64,000 nucleotides of DNA from Pseudomonas sp. FEN. Its GTDB lineage: Bacteria > Pseudomonadota > Gammaproteobacteria > Pseudomonadales > Pseudomonadaceae. Every line of letters begins with the position of its first letter. Position 1 is the stretch's first letter. The notes under the pieces are model-generated. The model saw only the letters and a program-made list of their open reading frames with translations, did not search any database and was not told the DNA's origin. Below, piece after piece: positions 46,520 through 56,800 of this stretch. Both the position numbers and the translations under genes were made by a program. Location of the stretch: NCBI RefSeq assembly GCF_904067045.1, contig NZ_CAJFDC010000001.1:991001-1055000 (forward strand), in the 5' to 3' direction.

Positions 46520-48061
46520 ATGCAATTCGATTGGCCCTATTTCTTTTCGCTGTTCTCGATGCCGGCCTTCTGGCAAGCCTGTGTCACGGTGGTCGAACTC
46601 AGCGCCCTGGCCTGGTTTATCGGCATGCTGCTGGGCTTCTTCCTGGCCTCGGCCAAGCTGTCCGCCTCGGCCTGGTTGCGTCTCCCGGCGGCGGCCTACA
46701 TCTGGTTGTTTCGCAGCATCCCGCTGCTGGTGCTGGTGGTGTTCGTCTACAACCTGCCACAACTGTTCCCGGTAACCGGCAACGTACTGTCCAACCCGTT
46801 CTATTCCGGGTTGTTCGCGCTGGTGGTCACCGAGGCCGCGTATATGGCCGAGATCCATCGCGGCGGGCTGATCTCGGTCGCCAAGGGCCAGAAGGAAGCC
46901 GGTCGCGCGCTGGGCATCGGCGTGCTCGGGTTGCAACGCTTGATCGTGATTCCCCAGGCCTTTCGTATCTCATTGCCGACCCTGATCAACGAGTACATCA
47001 CGGTGGTGAAACTGACCTCGCTGGTCTCGGTGATTTCCCTCACCGAACTGCTCACCGTCGGTCAGCGCCTCTATGCGCAGAACTTCCTGGTGATGGAAAC
47101 CCTCGGCGCGGTGGCGGTCTACTACGTGCTGATCGTGAGTCTGTTCGGCTGGCTCCTGCAGCGCCTGGAGCGGCATCTGGACCTGGGCCAGCGCACCCCG
47201 CAAACCCTCGACGAGAGCGCCATTGCCGGGCTCAGGGCCGCGCTGCCAACGCGGGTCCAAGCGCCTCGCGCGCAGTCGGTCAGCGGCGCCCCGCTGGCAC
47301 TGGATCTGCAGAATATCCACAAGTGCTATGGCAACCACGCCGTGCTCAGGGGCATTGATCTGGCGGTCGGCAGTGGCCAGGTGATTTCCATCATCGGCCC
47401 GTCCGGCTCGGGCAAGACGTCGCTGATCCGCACCATCAACGGCCTGGAAAGCATCGACCGGGGTGAGATCGTACTATTCGGCGAGGGCTTTATCAGCGCC
47501 GCCAATCCCCCCAACACCCCGCAGATTCGCCGGGGTGTGCGGCACATCGGCATGGTGTTCCAGAACTTCAACCTGTTCCCCCATCGCTGCATCCTCGACA
47601 ACGTCACCCTGGCGTCGCGCTATCACGGTGTGGCCCGCGAAGTGAGCGAGCAACGGGCACTTGCCTTGCTCGACAAGGTCGGCTTGCTGGCCCATGCCCG
47701 CAAGTATCCGCATCAGTTGTCCGGCGGTCAGCAGCAGCGCGTGGCGATCGCCCGGGCACTGGCGATGGAACCGCAGATCATGCTGTTCGACGAACCGACG
47801 TCGGCACTGGACCCGGAGCTGGTGGGGGAAGTACTGAAGGTGATTCGGGAATTGGCGGATGAGGGGATGACGATGCTGATCGTTACCCATGAGATGGATT
47901 TCGCCATGTCGATATCCGATCGGGTGGTGTTCATGGAGAACGGACTGGTGCAGCTGGATGCAAGCCCACGGGCGATCCGCGAGGAGGCGGAGGGCGAACG
48001 GGTGCGGAGGTTCATGGGGATTGAGGGAGCCGCTCAAACCGAGAGGGTTATGGTGGGTTAG
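46520..48061 (+). CDS. Fused amino-acid-type ABC permease and ATPase
   Basis: This 513-residue protein joins a HisM-type permease (about 1-225; five helices; EAAYMAEIHRGGLISVAKGQKEAGRALG coupling loop) to a GlnQ-type ATPase (about 250-505; Walker A GPSGSGKTS, signature LSGGQQQRVA, Walker B IMLFDEPTSALDP, His-loop VTHEM). It is a half-transporter that should dimerise. Permease-ATPase fusions are less common than separate genes in this family. The binding protein upstream is frameshifted. It converges on recD with an 8-nt gap. Confidence 0.9.
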   Translation: MQFDWPYFFSLFSMPAFWQACVTVVELSALAWFIGMLLGFFLASAKLSASAWLRLPAAAYIWLFRSIPLLVLVVFVYNLPQLFPVTGNVLSNPFYSGLFALVVTEAAYMAEIHRGGLISVAKGQKEAGRALGIGVLGLQRLIVIPQAFRISLPTLINEYITVVKLTSLVSVISLTELLTVGQRLYAQNFLVMETLGAVAVYYVLIVSLFGWLLQRLERHLDLGQRTPQTLDESAIAGLRAALPTRVQAPRAQSVSGAPLALDLQNIHKCYGNHAVLRGIDLAVGSGQVISIIGPSGSGKTSLIRTINGLESIDRGEIVLFGEGFISAANPPNTPQIRRGVRHIGMVFQNFNLFPHRCILDNVTLASRYHGVAREVSEQRALALLDKVGLLAHARKYPHQLSGGQQQRVAIARALAMEPQIMLFDEPTSALDPELVGEVLKVIRELADEGMTMLIVTHEMDFAMSISDRVVFMENGLVQLDASPRAIREEAEGERVRRFMGIEGAAQTERVMVG

Positions 48062-48069
48062 TGACACCG

Positions 48070-50157
48070 CTAACCCAGCTCCAGCATCAATCCGCTGAGC
48101 CGCTTGACCTTGCGCCCCACCGCCTCTTCGAACACTCCGCCGCACGGTTCGATCAGGCTGAACCAGTCCTTGGCCCGGGTGATGCCGGTGTAGATCAATT
48201 CCTTGGTCAACACCGGATTCAACGCCTGCGGCAGGATCAAGGCGGTATGGGCAAACTCCGAACCCTGGGACTTGTGCACCGTCATCGCGTACACCGTCTC
48301 CACATCGTTCAACCGGCTGGGCAGGACAAAGCGCACCCCACCCTGTCCGTCATTGCGCGGGAAGGCCACCCGCAGTACCGCCTGGCCCGCTTCGGGGCCA
48401 TCGCGCTCCGGCAGTTTCAAGGCAATACCGATATCGCCGTTCATCAGGCCCAGGCCGTAGTCGTTGCGGGTCATCAGCACCGGACGCCCTTCATACCAAT
48501 GCTGGTCGCTGTCGATCAGACGATGGGCGAACAACGCAGTGGTGATCCGCTGGTTCAAACCCTCGACGCCCCAGGGCCCCTTGCGCACGGCACAGAGCAA
48601 CTGGAACTCGTCGAAGGCCTGGAGCACCGTGCGCGCCCAATCGGTCCAACACGCCTGCGCCAGATCCGTGCCGGCGCGCGGACGCTGGCTGCGCAACACC
48701 TCCAAATAGTGTCGATAACCTTTTGGACCAGAACCCTGCCCTTCCAGCACCAGCCGTTCGAATTTCTTGTCCCGCTCGCCCTTCAGCGACAGCGCAAACA
48801 GGTCTGCGTGACTCCCCGCCGCCAGCAGCGCCCGCGCCTCGTCCGCCGCCTGGCGATTGACCAACCGCGCCAACTGGCCGATGCCGCTGCCTTCGCCAAA
48901 ACGTCGGGAATGACGCAACATCACCACTTGCTGGGCCAGTGGATGGCTGCCGTCCAGGTCTTCCCGTAAACCGCTGCCATCCAGCGTCTCGCCGCTGACC
49001 GCCTGCAACCAGTCACGGGTCGCCGCGCTGTACCAGCCCTCCTCGGCATCCCGACAGAGGTCGCCCAGGACCGCGCCGGCCTCCACCGAGGCCAGTTGGT
49101 CCTTGTCGCCCAACAGGACCAGCCGGGCATGCTCGGGCAAGGCATCGAGCAGGTTGGCCATCATTTCCAGGTCGATCATCGACGCTTCGTCCACCACCAG
49201 CACATCCAGCGGCAGACGGTTGCCGGCGTGGTGGCGGAAGTGCCGGGTACCCGGTCGGCTACCCAGCAGGCGATGCACGGTGGTGACATCGCTGGGGATC
49301 TTGCCGCGCACGCCATCGTCGATATCCAGCGAGCGTACCTGCGCGCTGATGGACTCGGTCAGCCGTGCGGCGGCCTTGCCGGTGGGCGCCGCCAGGCGGA
49401 TGCGCAAAGGTTTTCCCGCCGCCACCGCCGGTGCCTGGAGCAAGGCCAGCAGCCGCACCACGGTGGTGGTCTTGCCCGTGCCGGGACCGCCGGTGACGAT
49501 GCTGAACGCGCCCCGCGTGGCCAGGGCACAGGCGAGTTTCTGCCAGTCGATACGGGCACCGGGCCGCGCGGCACCGAACAGCGCGGTCAGGCGCTGCGCC
49601 AGGTCCTCCGGGGTTTCTTCCTGTTCCGCCAGGCGTCGGCGCAGGGCTTCGTCGATACGCCGTTCGTAAGCCCAGTAGCGACGCAGGTACAGGCGTCGCC
49701 CGCTGAGCACCAATGGCCGCTGCGCGGCCTCCAGCCCCGGCTCGTCCGCCAGCGCCACCAGCGAACTGGCCTGCAACGATCGGCACCAGTGCTCACCGTC
49801 CAGCGCCACCAGCAGTTGCGACGGTAGCAATAACGCGCCGCCCTGCACATCGCCCTCCGGCGGCAGCGACAGGGCAAAGTCCGGCTCCCGCAAGGTGGCG
49901 AACAGATCGAGACAGACATGCCCATGGCCCAACTGATGGCTGGTCAGCGCCGCCGCCAGCAACACCAGCGGATCGGCCTCGGGATCAAGCTCATGGAGAA
50001 AGACCACAAAGGCCTTGTCCAGCGCCCGCAACCAGCCCCGTTCAACCCAACGTTCCAACAGCAACAACAAGTCCACCGCGCGGCTCAGGGGGGTCAGTTC
50101 GGCCAGGCTGTCGTCACTCAGCGCCGTCGGCAGGATTTCGGAAAAAGAACGCTTCAT
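48070..50157 (-). CDS. recD: Exodeoxyribonuclease V alpha subunit
   Basis: The 695-residue helicase has Walker A GGPGTGKTTTVVRLL, motif II VDEASMIDLEMM, and the late motifs MTVHKSQGSEFAHTAL and TRAKDW, all intact. RecD is the 5'-3' motor of RecBCD, which repairs double-strand breaks and degrades foreign linear DNA. Its ATG overlaps the recB stop by 4 nt. It is the last gene of recC-recB-recD. Confidence 0.95.
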   Translation of the reverse strand: MKRSFSEILPTALSDDSLAELTPLSRAVDLLLLLERWVERGWLRALDKAFVVFLHELDPEADPLVLLAAALTSHQLGHGHVCLDLFATLREPDFALSLPPEGDVQGGALLLPSQLLVALDGEHWCRSLQASSLVALADEPGLEAAQRPLVLSGRRLYLRRYWAYERRIDEALRRRLAEQEETPEDLAQRLTALFGAARPGARIDWQKLACALATRGAFSIVTGGPGTGKTTTVVRLLALLQAPAVAAGKPLRIRLAAPTGKAAARLTESISAQVRSLDIDDGVRGKIPSDVTTVHRLLGSRPGTRHFRHHAGNRLPLDVLVVDEASMIDLEMMANLLDALPEHARLVLLGDKDQLASVEAGAVLGDLCRDAEEGWYSAATRDWLQAVSGETLDGSGLREDLDGSHPLAQQVVMLRHSRRFGEGSGIGQLARLVNRQAADEARALLAAGSHADLFALSLKGERDKKFERLVLEGQGSGPKGYRHYLEVLRSQRPRAGTDLAQACWTDWARTVLQAFDEFQLLCAVRKGPWGVEGLNQRITTALFAHRLIDSDQHWYEGRPVLMTRNDYGLGLMNGDIGIALKLPERDGPEAGQAVLRVAFPRNDGQGGVRFVLPSRLNDVETVYAMTVHKSQGSEFAHTALILPQALNPVLTKELIYTGITRAKDWFSLIEPCGGVFEEAVGRKVKRLSGLMLELG

Positions 50158-53100
50158 AACAGACTCCCCTGCTCCCAGACGGGCTCGCCGCGGGGCACCG
50201 GTTTCCCCTGGAACAGCAGGTCCAGGTGCTCGATCAGCTCGCGCGGCGGCCGGGTGAAAAACACGCCCTGGCTCGGCGCCCGGGTGCCACGCAGGAACAG
50301 GTACAAGGCCCCGCCCATGTGCCGGTCGTAGTCGTAATCCACCAGACGCGCCTTGAGTTGGCGATGCAGGGCCAGCAGGTAGAGTACGTATTGCAGGTCG
50401 TAGCGGTTGTCCAGGATCGACCGGTTCATGGCCTGCTCGGTGTAGGCCGCGTCATCGACGCCCAGCCAGTTGGATTTGTAGTCCGCCACGTAGTAGCGCC
50501 CCCGGTGTTCGAACGTCAGGTCGATAAAGCCCTTGAACATGCCATTGAGCGAGACCGCTTCGGCCTGGGCGCGGGCGACGCCACCATGGGTGTGACGACG
50601 GACCAGTTCATCGACCTTGAGTACGTCGACCTGGTGGCTGGCGAACCAGAATTCCATTTCCACCTGATAGGACTTCAGTTCGCTGAACACCACCGGCGGC
50701 TGATCGTTGCCCAGGCGCAGGGGCGTCTGCAGCAGATCGGCGAGCCAGTCGCTCAGGGCCGTGATCCAGCCTTTCCAGCCACGCAGGTTGCAGCGTGGCG
50801 CGACGGCTTTTGCGATCAACGCGCGGTCGGCGCAAAAGCCCTCGTCACCGGCCCATTCGAGCAGGCCATGGAGAAAGGTGCCAGGGTTCGGGCCACGGGG
50901 AAAACGATGAATGTCGCTACCGCTCGGCACCAGGTCGCGAGGCGCGTCCGGGTCGAGGCGCTCGTCGTCGAAAAGCTTCTGCGCCTGGGGACTTTCCGGG
51001 GCCTCGGCACTCTCGGCGCTCTGTGCCTCGCCAATGCGCAATGCGCTGTAGGAAGCGATCCACCAGTACTCGGAAGCGTTGCGCTTGGGCACGCGCGGAG
51101 CGAGCAAGGTCGCTTCATTGCGTGGCGCCTGGAAGGCTTCAGCAGTGGCTGCGGGCAGCCCTTCGCAAGCCAGCGCCGGACAATCCTGTTGCAGGTCCAG
51201 CAGCCAGCGCTCAAGGCCGGCGGACTCGGCCAATGGTGTACCGCCGCCCAGCAGATAACCGAGGGCGGACAGGTGCAACACCGAACTGTTGTGGTTGCCG
51301 CGCTTGAGGTCGGCCACTCCCAGCCAGCAGGCATGCCGCGCCCGGGTCAGGGCGACGTAGAGCAGGCGCAGGTCTTCGGCCAGGCGCTCGTCATCGGACT
51401 GGACAATCAACTCGGCGCTGGGCTTCAGGCTGACCTGGGCCTTGCCGTCGGCATCGTGGTAACGCAGCGGCAGGCGACTGCCATCCACCGGTTTGACCGA
51501 ACAGATGAAGGGCAGGAACACCAGGGGATATTCCAGGCCCTTGGACTTGTGGATGGTCACCACCTTGACCAGTTGCTCGTCGCTTTCCAGACGCAGGATC
51601 TGTTCTTCGCCCGCCTGGCCGGAGGACGCCAGGTGTTCACCGAGATGACGGATCAACGCCTGCTCGCCGTCGAGTTCGGCGGCCGCCTGTTGCAGCAGTT
51701 CGGACAGGTGCAGCAAATTGGTCAGCACCCGCTCGCCGTCGCTACGGACCATCAGCGCCTGGGGCAAGTGGAAGTCATGGATCAGCCGACGCAGCATCGG
51801 CAACACCCCTTGTTTGCGCCAGATCTCGCGGTACTTGCGGAACTGCATCACCCGCTCTTCCCAGGCCAGCTCATCCTGGTTCAGGCGCTCCAGTTCAGCC
51901 AGCGACAGGTTCAGAGTGATGCAGGCCAGGGCCGCCCGCAGCGGCCGTTCGACATCCGGCTCGGCGCAGGCCTTGAGCCAGGCCAGCAGGTCATGGGCCT
52001 CCTGGGCGGCGAACACCGAATCCTTGTCCGAGAGGTAAACGCTGCGCACGCCGCGACTCGCCAGCTCGCCACGGACCGCCTGGGCCTCCTTGCCATCACG
52101 CACCAGGATCGCAATATCGGAGGGCAGCAGGCCCTTGAGCACGCCGTCGCGAACGAAGCCGCAGCGTTGCTGTTGCCCAGCGTTGAGCAATTCGACAATA
52201 CGGCTGGCGCAGGAAGCCGCCAACTGCTGACGATACAGCGTGCCGGACACTGGTTGTTCGGACACCAGTTGCCAGAGGTTGAGCGCCGCCACGGGCTGGC
52301 CGTCGATCTGCAACACCTCCTTGCGTCCCTGGGCGGCCACCGGCAGAAACGGCACCGGGTTGTCGGCGCCGCGGCGAAACAGAAACGCCCCGCGCCCCTG
52401 CTCGCGCTGCTCGGCCTGTTCGAAAACGTGGTTGACCGCCGTGACCATCGCCTGGCTGGAACGGAAGTTGGTGCCCAGGGTATGCAGGCGACCGTGAGTG
52501 GCCTGGCGCGCCCGCAGGTAGGTGTAGATATCGGCGCCACGGAAGGCGTAGATCGCCTGCTTCGGATCGCCGATCAGGAACAGGCCGCACTCGGGGCTGT
52601 TGTCCTCGATGCGGTAGATGCTCTCGAAGATCCGGTACTGCACCGGGTCGGTGTCCTGGAACTCGTCGATCAGCGCCACCGGGAACTGCTCGCGGATCAG
52701 GCTCGCCAGGCGCTCACCGCCGTCGGCCTGGAGCGCCGCGTCGAGGCGCAGGAGCATGTCGTCGAAGCCCATCTCGGCACGCCGGCGCTTCTCTTCCTCG
52801 AAACGCGTGCCGACCCAGCGGGCCGCGTGCTCGAGCACGGCGGCGTCGGGGGAGGGCAAGGCATCGAGGCTGGCTTTCAAGCCGGCCATGGCCTCAAGGC
52901 CCGGATGGCTCGGCGGCTCGCCCTTCCAGGCTTCGGCCAGGCCCACAGGGGTCAGGCGACTGAAGCCGGTGCCGATATCCAGTTGTTCCTGGGTCTCGTC
53001 GGCGGCCCAGGCCGTCAGTTTCTCGAACCAGGGCTCGAAGTAACGCGCCTGCATCTTGCGCCCGTCGACAGTCTTGTTCGCCACGCCTTGCAGGCAGATA

Positions 53101-53840
53101 TCCCGCAGCTCGACGGCCCATTGCCGCCAGGGCGCCTTGAGCTGCACCAGGGCCTGGCGACGTTCCTCAATGCAGGCTTCGATCAGTTCGGCCGGCTCTT
53201 GCCGGTTGTCGTTGCCTCGTTCGCTGCCGAACAGGGCCCGCACTCGCGGCAGCAATGCCGCCGGGCCGCCCCAGTTCGCCCGGACCCAGTTCAGCGCATC
53301 GCCGTGCATCTTGTAGCAGAACAACCGCCAGTAATCGCGCAACACTTCGCCGAGCAATTCACTGTGGTCGGTCTCCAGGGTCTGGGTAAACAGGCTGCCG
53401 CTGTCGAAGGCGTGTTCACGCAGCATGCGCTGGCACCAACCGTGGATCGTCGAGACCGCCGCTTCGTCCATCCACTGCGCGGCGATATCCAGGCGGTTGG
53501 CACACGCCGGCCAGTGTTCGTTCGGGTACTCGTCGCGCAGTTGGGCGATCAGTGCATCCGTTGCCGGTATCTCGTCGCGAAAGAACCGCGCGGCTTCCGC
53601 CAGGCGGGTACGGATACGGTCGCGCAGCTCCTGGGTAGCGGCATCGGTGAAGGTCACCACGAGGATTTGCGGTGGCAGCAACTCGCGACCGAACCCCGAG
53701 TTCTCGTCGCCATGGCCGAGAACCAGGCGCAGGTAGAGCGCGGAGATGGTGAAGGTCTTGCCGGTGCCGGCACTGGCTTCGATCAGTTGGCTGCCGCGCA
53801 GCGGAAAGGCCAGCGCCAAGGGTGTCTTGCTGTCGGTCAT
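50154..53840 (-). CDS. recB: Exodeoxyribonuclease V beta subunit
   Basis: This 1228-residue UvrD-type helicase-nuclease starts MTDSKTPLALAFPL and has Walker A EASAGTGKTFT, motif II DEFQDTDPVQY, VVTIHKSKGLEYPLVFLP, LLYVALTRARHACW, and the C-terminal nuclease motif VADYKSNWLG. RecB provides the 3'-5' motor and the single nuclease site. The frame is open well upstream, but that part is the shadow of recC; the ATG at 53840 overlaps the recC stop by 4 nt. Confidence 0.95.
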   Translation of the reverse strand: MTDSKTPLALAFPLRGSQLIEASAGTGKTFTISALYLRLVLGHGDENSGFGRELLPPQILVVTFTDAATQELRDRIRTRLAEAARFFRDEIPATDALIAQLRDEYPNEHWPACANRLDIAAQWMDEAAVSTIHGWCQRMLREHAFDSGSLFTQTLETDHSELLGEVLRDYWRLFCYKMHGDALNWVRANWGGPAALLPRVRALFGSERGNDNRQEPAELIEACIEERRQALVQLKAPWRQWAVELRDICLQGVANKTVDGRKMQARYFEPWFEKLTAWAADETQEQLDIGTGFSRLTPVGLAEAWKGEPPSHPGLEAMAGLKASLDALPSPDAAVLEHAARWVGTRFEEEKRRRAEMGFDDMLLRLDAALQADGGERLASLIREQFPVALIDEFQDTDPVQYRIFESIYRIEDNSPECGLFLIGDPKQAIYAFRGADIYTYLRARQATHGRLHTLGTNFRSSQAMVTAVNHVFEQAEQREQGRGAFLFRRGADNPVPFLPVAAQGRKEVLQIDGQPVAALNLWQLVSEQPVSGTLYRQQLAASCASRIVELLNAGQQQRCGFVRDGVLKGLLPSDIAILVRDGKEAQAVRGELASRGVRSVYLSDKDSVFAAQEAHDLLAWLKACAEPDVERPLRAALACITLNLSLAELERLNQDELAWEERVMQFRKYREIWRKQGVLPMLRRLIHDFHLPQALMVRSDGERVLTNLLHLSELLQQAAAELDGEQALIRHLGEHLASSGQAGEEQILRLESDEQLVKVVTIHKSKGLEYPLVFLPFICSVKPVDGSRLPLRYHDADGKAQVSLKPSAELIVQSDDERLAEDLRLLYVALTRARHACWLGVADLKRGNHNSSVLHLSALGYLLGGGTPLAESAGLERWLLDLQQDCPALACEGLPAATAEAFQAPRNEATLLAPRVPKRNASEYWWIASYSALRIGEAQSAESAEAPESPQAQKLFDDERLDPDAPRDLVPSGSDIHRFPRGPNPGTFLHGLLEWAGDEGFCADRALIAKAVAPRCNLRGWKGWITALSDWLADLLQTPLRLGNDQPPVVFSELKSYQVEMEFWFASHQVDVLKVDELVRRHTHGGVARAQAEAVSLNGMFKGFIDLTFEHRGRYYVADYKSNWLGVDDAAYTEQAMNRSILDNRYDLQYVLYLLALHRQLKARLVDYDYDRHMGGALYLFLRGTRAPSQGVFFTRPPRELIEHLDLLFQGKPVPRGEPVWEQGSLL

Positions 53841-56800
53841 GGACGCGCCTCCTCGGTGGCGAGTGATCGCCAGGGAGCTTCGAGCAGCGGACGATAGAGT
53901 GCATCGCACCAGCCTTCGAACTCCTCGCTGTCGATCAGCGCGTTGTAGTCGGCGAATTGACGGGCCAGGGCCGCGCTTTCCCGTCGCTCGCCCTCGCTGT
54001 TCACGCCGTCGCCATCGTAGGTCTTGCGCGCCGCGTCCTGCGCCTTGAGCGGGTCCGGCTGGGAGAGCCAGGCAAAGGCGGTCTTCACCGCGACCGGCAG
54101 CGGCCGGCGCATCCCGGACTGCCAGGCCAGCAGCAGGTTGCCGAGAATCTCGGCCGCTCGCCGCGGTTCGAACGGCGGCAGCAGCAACGTGTCGTCGCTG
54201 GCCACCAGGGCGGTGGTCATCGACAGTTCGCCGGCACAAGCCACCAGGTGCTCGACCCAGGGCCGCGTGAGGCGGTGCCATTTGCGCGTCTTGAGCGAGC
54301 CGATACTGTTGGGGATGGTCATCACCGCGAGCAGGCCGCCATCACTGCGCTGATGCAGGCCGCTCAGCCAGCCCTCCACCCGGATACCGTCGGCGTCGAA
54401 GGCGACGGGCACGGCACTGGTCAGCGCGGTTGGCCAGAGGCTGAGCAGTTGCCGGTAACGTTGCAACAGGTCCGGCAGCGGTTCGATCAGTTCGTGTTGC
54501 AGCAATTCGCCGAACCCGGCCATGGGCAGCAGGCCGCTGGCTTGCAAGCGCCGAGCCTGGTGCTGCAGGGCTTCGTCGGAGTGGTCCGGCTGCAGCAGCG
54601 CCGCTTGCAGCAGGCTGTCGCTGAGGCTGTAGCGTTGCAGGGCGTCGAGCACGAACGGTTCTTCATCGGCCAGCGGTGCCTGTGCCGCTTCGAAGAAGAC
54701 TTTCAAGCGCAGGCTGAAAAAGTGCCGAACCGGGTTGCGCAGAAAGTCCTGGAGCTGGGCCAGGGTCAATGGCTCCTCTTGCCGGTAGGGGTCGAGCGGC
54801 GCAATCGTTTCATGCGGACTTTGGCTCTCATGCAGTTGCTGCCACTCGCGGGCATAGCTGAACAACTCGGCATGACTGTCATGGAAGTAGCGGGCGCTGA
54901 AGGGTTGCAGCGGATGCTCCTGGGTCAGGGCCCGCAGCAGATGCTCACCGTCGGCGTCCGGCAACCGCCAGCCCGCGGCGAGGTGGTCGCGCAACTGGCC
55001 GATCAGGACCGAAGCCGGACGCTCGCTGTTGTCGCGGATGCTGTGACCGACCCAGCTGATATAGAGCTGGTGCCTGGCCGAGAGCAGGGCTTCGAGCAGC
55101 AGGTAGCGGTCGTCTTCACGCCGTGAGCGGTCGCCGGGACGGTAGTCGCTGCTCATCAGGTCGAAGTCCAGTGGCGGTTGCGCCCGAGGGTAGTCACCGT
55201 CGTTCATGCCCAACAGGCAGACCAGCTTGAACGGGATTGCCCGCATCGGCATCAGGGTGCAGAAGTTCACCGCGCCGGCCAGGAAGCGTTGGGACAGGCG
55301 GCCCTGGTCGAGACCGGCCAGCCAGGCTTCGCGCACCACGGTCAGTGGCAGGATTTCCTGCAGGTTCACCGCGTCGCAGGTTTCCAGCCAGTCGGCACGC
55401 AGTTGCTCGAGCTGGATCAGCAGGTAGTCGTCGTGTTCGGTACTGGCGAGGAAAAACAGCTGGATCAACGCATGCAGGCGCTCACCCCATTGTTGCGGCA
55501 AGGCCGGCTCGGAAAGCTCCTGGTGGGCGATTTCCAGCGCATCAAGCAGGGCCACCAGCGGGCCGATCAAGGCGGCATCAAGGCCGCCGATCTCGTCGTA
55601 GGGTTCGATGCCGGCGCAAGCGTCGCCGCTGCCGACCGCGTACCCCAGAAGCATGCGCCGCAAACCGAACTGCCAACTGTTCTGCTCCAGCGCGTCGGGC
55701 AGGCCAAGGCCGGCGCGTTGTTCGGCATTCATGCCCCAGCGCACGCCGGCACCCTCGATCCAGCGATGCAAGGTCGGCAGGTCACGCTCTTGTACATTGA
55801 AGCGCGCACGTAAGGCGGGGACGTCCAGCAGATCGAGGATCTCGCTGACCGGGAAGCGGCTGTCGGGCAATTTGAGCAGGTGCTCGACGGCAATCAGCAG
55901 GGGGTCGCGGCCGCGCTGGCCCTGGTCGGCCAGGGTGAAGGGGATGAAGCGCGGGTCGCCGCGCTCAAGCTGGCCGAAGACCGCGCGGATGTGCGGGGCG
56001 TAGCTGTCGATGTCCGGGACCATGACGATGATGTCGCGCGGCCGCAGGTCCGGCTCGGCGCTGAAGCGTTCGAGCAACTGGTCGTGAAGGATCTCCACCT
56101 CACGCTGAGCGCTGTGGGCGACATGGAAGCGAATCGACTGGTCCCGCGCCAGGTCGATGGCCGGCCAGTGTTCGCGGGTTTCGTTGAGTGGGCGCAGTTC
56201 GAGGATATCGTCCTGCAATTGATTGAGCAGGGTCAGTGGCACGCTGTCACTGAACAGGTCGATACGGCCGTCGCGGAAAGCCGCGCGATAGCTGGCCGGA
56301 TCGTCGTAACTGTCCAGCAGGTTGATGTAGTCGCGGCCCTGCTTGCCCCAGGCGGCCAGCAGCGGATGCGCGTGCTGGTGCAGGGTTTGCGGGTCGAGGG
56401 CCAGCGGCATCCCGGCCTTGCGGGCCTGGCGTTTGTATTGGTTACGCAGCAAGTCCTTGTCGGCGACGATATCGGTCCAGTGATGACGACAGGGGTTATG
56501 TACGCAGAGCAGCACCTGGCTGAAACGGGCCAGTCCGGCGAGGGCTTCGAGGGCCTGGGCCGGGAGCGAGGAGATGCCGAAGACGATGACCCGTGGGGGC
56601 AGGCCTGGTGGTGCGCTTTCAAGCTGGTTGACTCGTTCGATAAAGCGCTGGTGCACGCCGGCGCGGCTTTGGGCCATGCCGCAGGTGCCGACATCCAACA
56701 GCAGCGCACGCCATAACTCGGCCTGCCAGCAATTGGCTGGTTGCAGTGGCTTGATCTCGCCGCGGCCGCTGCGCAGTTGGTGGCGGCCGGCAGCCCAGTC

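Noticed and set aside
50226..53897. 1223-codon open frame antisense to recB
   Set aside because: It mirrors recB across its entire length; composition is that of a reverse-frame shadow and recB has full motif support.
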